DNA of 64,000 bases, from contig QZKN01000135.1 of NCBI GenBank assembly GCA_003598175.1, forward strand, positions 1 to 64,000, written 5' to 3'. Every line of letters begins with the position of its first letter. Positions within the stretch are counted from its first letter, which is position 1. Origin of the DNA: Candidatus Omnitrophota bacterium (GTDB lineage Bacteria > Hinthialibacterota > Hinthialibacteria > Hinthialibacterales > Hinthialibacteraceae). A model generated the notes under the pieces. It was given only the letters and a program-made list of their open reading frames with translations, was not told where the DNA came from and searched no databases. The translations under genes were made by a program, and so were the position numbers. Of this stretch, positions 62,090 through 64,000 are shown piece after piece.

Positions 62090-64000
62090 ACAACGACCTT
62101 GACCTTTTCTTCCAACGCGGATCCGCGATACCCCGCTTTTTCAAAATGGAGCGTCAAATCATAAAGGCCGGTTTTTTCCGGCGCTTCGATCAATATTTTC
62201 AATGAGGTTTGTTCGCCGGGTAAAACCGGCCCGTTTACATAGGCGTCGTGTTTGCCGGAAATCATGCTGCCATCGTCCACGTATTCCCAATGGTATTTCA
62301 AGCGATACCGCTGGTTCGGAGGGATCTCGAGAGGATTCCAGATATCCCACCCGTCATTGCGAAGGGTGATTTCGCACTGCCGGGCGCCCTCTTTTCCCGG
62401 TTTGATTTCGAGGGGGATGGTATGCGCGATAAAATTCGGCAAAAGATAATTCACGGAGGGATCGCCGTTGGCGTAATGCTGCCGTAACAGATAAAAGAAC
62501 GAATACGGATCCAACAATTCAAACCGCAAATCCGCCCGTTCTTTCTTAATGCGTTCCGAAAGATAGACGAGAAATTGTGGTGTGGCCTGATTGAATCGAT
62601 ATACATGAAATTTCCGTCCCCGCGCATCGCTTTCCTGATAAATCCGTTGCACGATCGTATCGATCGGTAGCGCTCGCTGCATGAAATTGGCGGTTTCTCG
62701 CAGAAACGGAACGATCTGGCGGCCAAGCGGAGTATAGAAAGGTTTTAACGAAGATACGCCGTGCGGAGAAAAAAGAAAAAAAGCGGATTGCAGTCGTTCA
62801 TCGAACAAAACCGGATTCACATCGGGCTGACCGGAAACGAGCGTTTGGCCGAATAATTCACGGTCCAGATCGGCGGCGACGGTGATTTGAAGATCGAAAC
62901 GTCGATAAGAATCCCGCGCCAGTTTTTCCCAATACGCCAGTCCGTCACCGAGACGTGAGTGCTTGCGATTGGGAATGTAGCGATTGGGATAGCACAATCC
63001 CGGTCCCGTGTTTCCCGCGGTGAAATAATCATTCGGCGTTTTGGTGGAGTAGAGATAGTCGAAAATATGCGGGACTCTCTCACTGAGCAGCGGAGAAATC
63101 GACCAGGTGATTGGAATCAACCCCCGCGCCTGATCCTCCCATTGAATGGGCAGCGTTTGGTACAGCATGGCCGAGGAGCGGAAATCGCCGATGACGAATA
63201 AAAGATAATTTTTATTTTCCAACGGCCTCTGCGCGGGAATGGGATTCTGGAAATAGCGTTGCTTCAGCGGCGCATGTTGATACACCGACGCGTTGGCCAG
63301 CGCGCCATAAGGCGAATCGTCCGCGTCGATGACGCCGTTGAAGGCGGAAACGATGCTGATGAATTCATGCGCGGTTTCTGCGGGGGGATGTTTTCCCACG
63401 ACCGGCGTGTTGACTTCGGAATGGGAACTGTATTTCTTGCGCCACGGCACGAATCCTCCCACCCGCAAAATCCGTTCGCTTCCTTTCGTGTTTTGAAAAG
63501 CGGATTCGAGAATGGCCAATAACGTTTCCTTGTCTTTGCCGGTGTTGAACGGATTGTTGGGCGTGTCCGTCGGAATCTCGTCCAGCCAGGGATCCAAATC
63601 GAGGAAAAACGCCTGTTTCCCCACATAAAAATCGTGATTGGTGATCATGCAGTTAAACAGATCGGGATATTGAAAACCCGGCGCCGCCGCATCCCAATCA
63701 AACGGATCGAGAAAAAATCCCAAATAGGTGTTCGAACACATATTCTGGTCCAAATACAGCGTCTTCGCCCAGAGATATGCGTCGTTTTTAGGAAGCTGCG
63801 TCGTTGGTATATTCGTGTCGATGATTCTTCCCACGCCGTTGAACTTTCCGCGCAATTGTTCGCCGGGGATCAATCGCGGACCGCCGTCCACGATCTGTGT
63901 GTATAACGAATCGCGGGATTGATCGAAACGAATGGGCAGGAAACCGTCGACGCCGGCGATCGTCAACGCCACGTTGCCCGTCGCCGGCGCCTGCGGATCC
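62083..64000 (-). CDS. GxGYxYP-like secreted protein, 5' end outside window
   Basis: The frame stays open to the window edge (upstream of a GTG at 63972 it reads DPQAPATGN), so the gene is partial and the start lies beyond 64000. At least 638 residues are visible. A segment NTGPGLCYPNRY agrees with the GxGYxYP motif that names a family of putative glycoside hydrolases, though Tyr is replaced by Leu. The ALTIAGVDGFLPI start and YLLFVIGDFRSSAMLYQ also fit that family. The last 120 residues look like an Ig-like/DUF4832-type beta domain (RQCEITLRNDGWDIWNP). The family function is unproven. Confidence 0.75.
   Translation of the reverse strand, partial: DPQAPATGNVALTIAGVDGFLPIRFDQSRDSLYTQIVDGGPRLIPGEQLRGKFNGVGRIIDTNIPTTQLPKNDAYLWAKTLYLDQNMCSNTYLGFFLDPFDWDAAAPGFQYPDLFNCMITNHDFYVGKQAFFLDLDPWLDEIPTDTPNNPFNTGKDKETLLAILESAFQNTKGSERILRVGGFVPWRKKYSSHSEVNTPVVGKHPPAETAHEFISIVSAFNGVIDADDSPYGALANASVYQHAPLKQRYFQNPIPAQRPLENKNYLLFVIGDFRSSAMLYQTLPIQWEDQARGLIPITWSISPLLSERVPHIFDYLYSTKTPNDYFTAGNTGPGLCYPNRYIPNRKHSRLGDGLAYWEKLARDSYRRFDLQITVAADLDRELFGQTLVSGQPDVNPVLFDERLQSAFFLFSPHGVSSLKPFYTPLGRQIVPFLRETANFMQRALPIDTIVQRIYQESDARGRKFHVYRFNQATPQFLVYLSERIKKERADLRFELLDPYSFFYLLRQHYANGDPSVNYLLPNFIAHTIPLEIKPGKEGARQCEITLRNDGWDIWNPLEIPPNQRYRLKYHWEYVDDGSMISGKHDAYVNGPVLPGEQTSLKILIEAPEKTGLYDLTLHFEKAGYRGSALEEKVKVVVY

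Overview
The window is bacterial, of moderate GC content, and comes from a Gram-negative, flagellated organism. The evidence for an outer membrane is a DUF481-type barrel and several lipoproteins. Genes for a type II-style pseudopilin, a Tat-signal Gfo/Idh/MocA oxidoreductase, an FGly sulfatase, a GxGYxYP-type protein, an NPCBM lipoprotein and a BNR-repeat protein are the repertoire I associate with uncultured polysaccharide-degrading candidate phyla (Sumerlaeota/Hinthialibacterota or PVC-like lineages). No rRNA or other decisive marker is present, so the phylum is an inference.

Layout. 1-927: repeats and a long leader. 928-6393: a tight RNA-processing/envelope operon (phoH, 7TM-HD phosphodiesterase, ybeY, CNNM/CorC). 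6643-11247: DUF502 protein, DUF481 barrel, DASS transporter, secreted CAP protein. 11248-11849: nested repeats. 11850-15323: a large propeller-PAS-GGDEF diguanylate cyclase. 15548-15620: tRNA-Lys. 15701-23000: an accessory stretch with two lipoproteins, a Phd/RelE pair, a cupin, an orphan DNA methyltransferase, a membrane protein plus winged-helix regulator next to an undecaprenyl-diphosphate-synthase-like gene, a 130-bp MITE and a HigBA pair. 23144-28292: oxidoreductase, Nudix, U32 protein, sulfatase. 28382-28925: an AF2212/PIN toxin-antitoxin pair whose toxin is truncated. 28931-35872: a flagellar filament block (fliS, fliD, flaG and an 846-residue flagellin). 36310-40621: secreted carbohydrate-active-looking proteins around a decayed patch. 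40829-48807: a LemA pair, a GT87 enzyme, a beta-helix protein, two STAS proteins coupled to a UPF0104 membrane protein, and an NCS2 permease. 48808-54929: an AT-richer accessory region with a candidate small RNA, a GH-like protein and a tandem duplication carrying two WD40 paralogues. 54985-58548: aldehyde dehydrogenase and an unusual RNB plus double-dsRBD nuclease. 58834-62089: pseudopilin and thiS-thiG-thiD2/thiE. 62083-64000: the 3' part of a GxGYxYP-like gene.

The main non-coding discovery is a layered set of small repeats. A 50-bp element (five copies) has 8-bp terminal inverted repeats and a covarying 5-bp central hairpin. A family of small hairpins (nine copies) has a strongly covarying stem and a near-constant purine-rich loop. 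A 130-bp MITE (two copies of identical length) has 20-bp terminal inverted repeats, a likely target duplication, and one of the small hairpins at its centre. These repeats sit next to each other and in places bracket each other, and one hairpin ends a decayed ORF.

Other points of interest are the RNB-dsRBD fusion, the regulator/uppS locus with a shared operator-like palindrome, the 1.5-kb tandem duplication with a chimeric junction ORF, the ThiS with three residues beyond its Gly-Gly, and the candidate small RNA at about 49045-49132.
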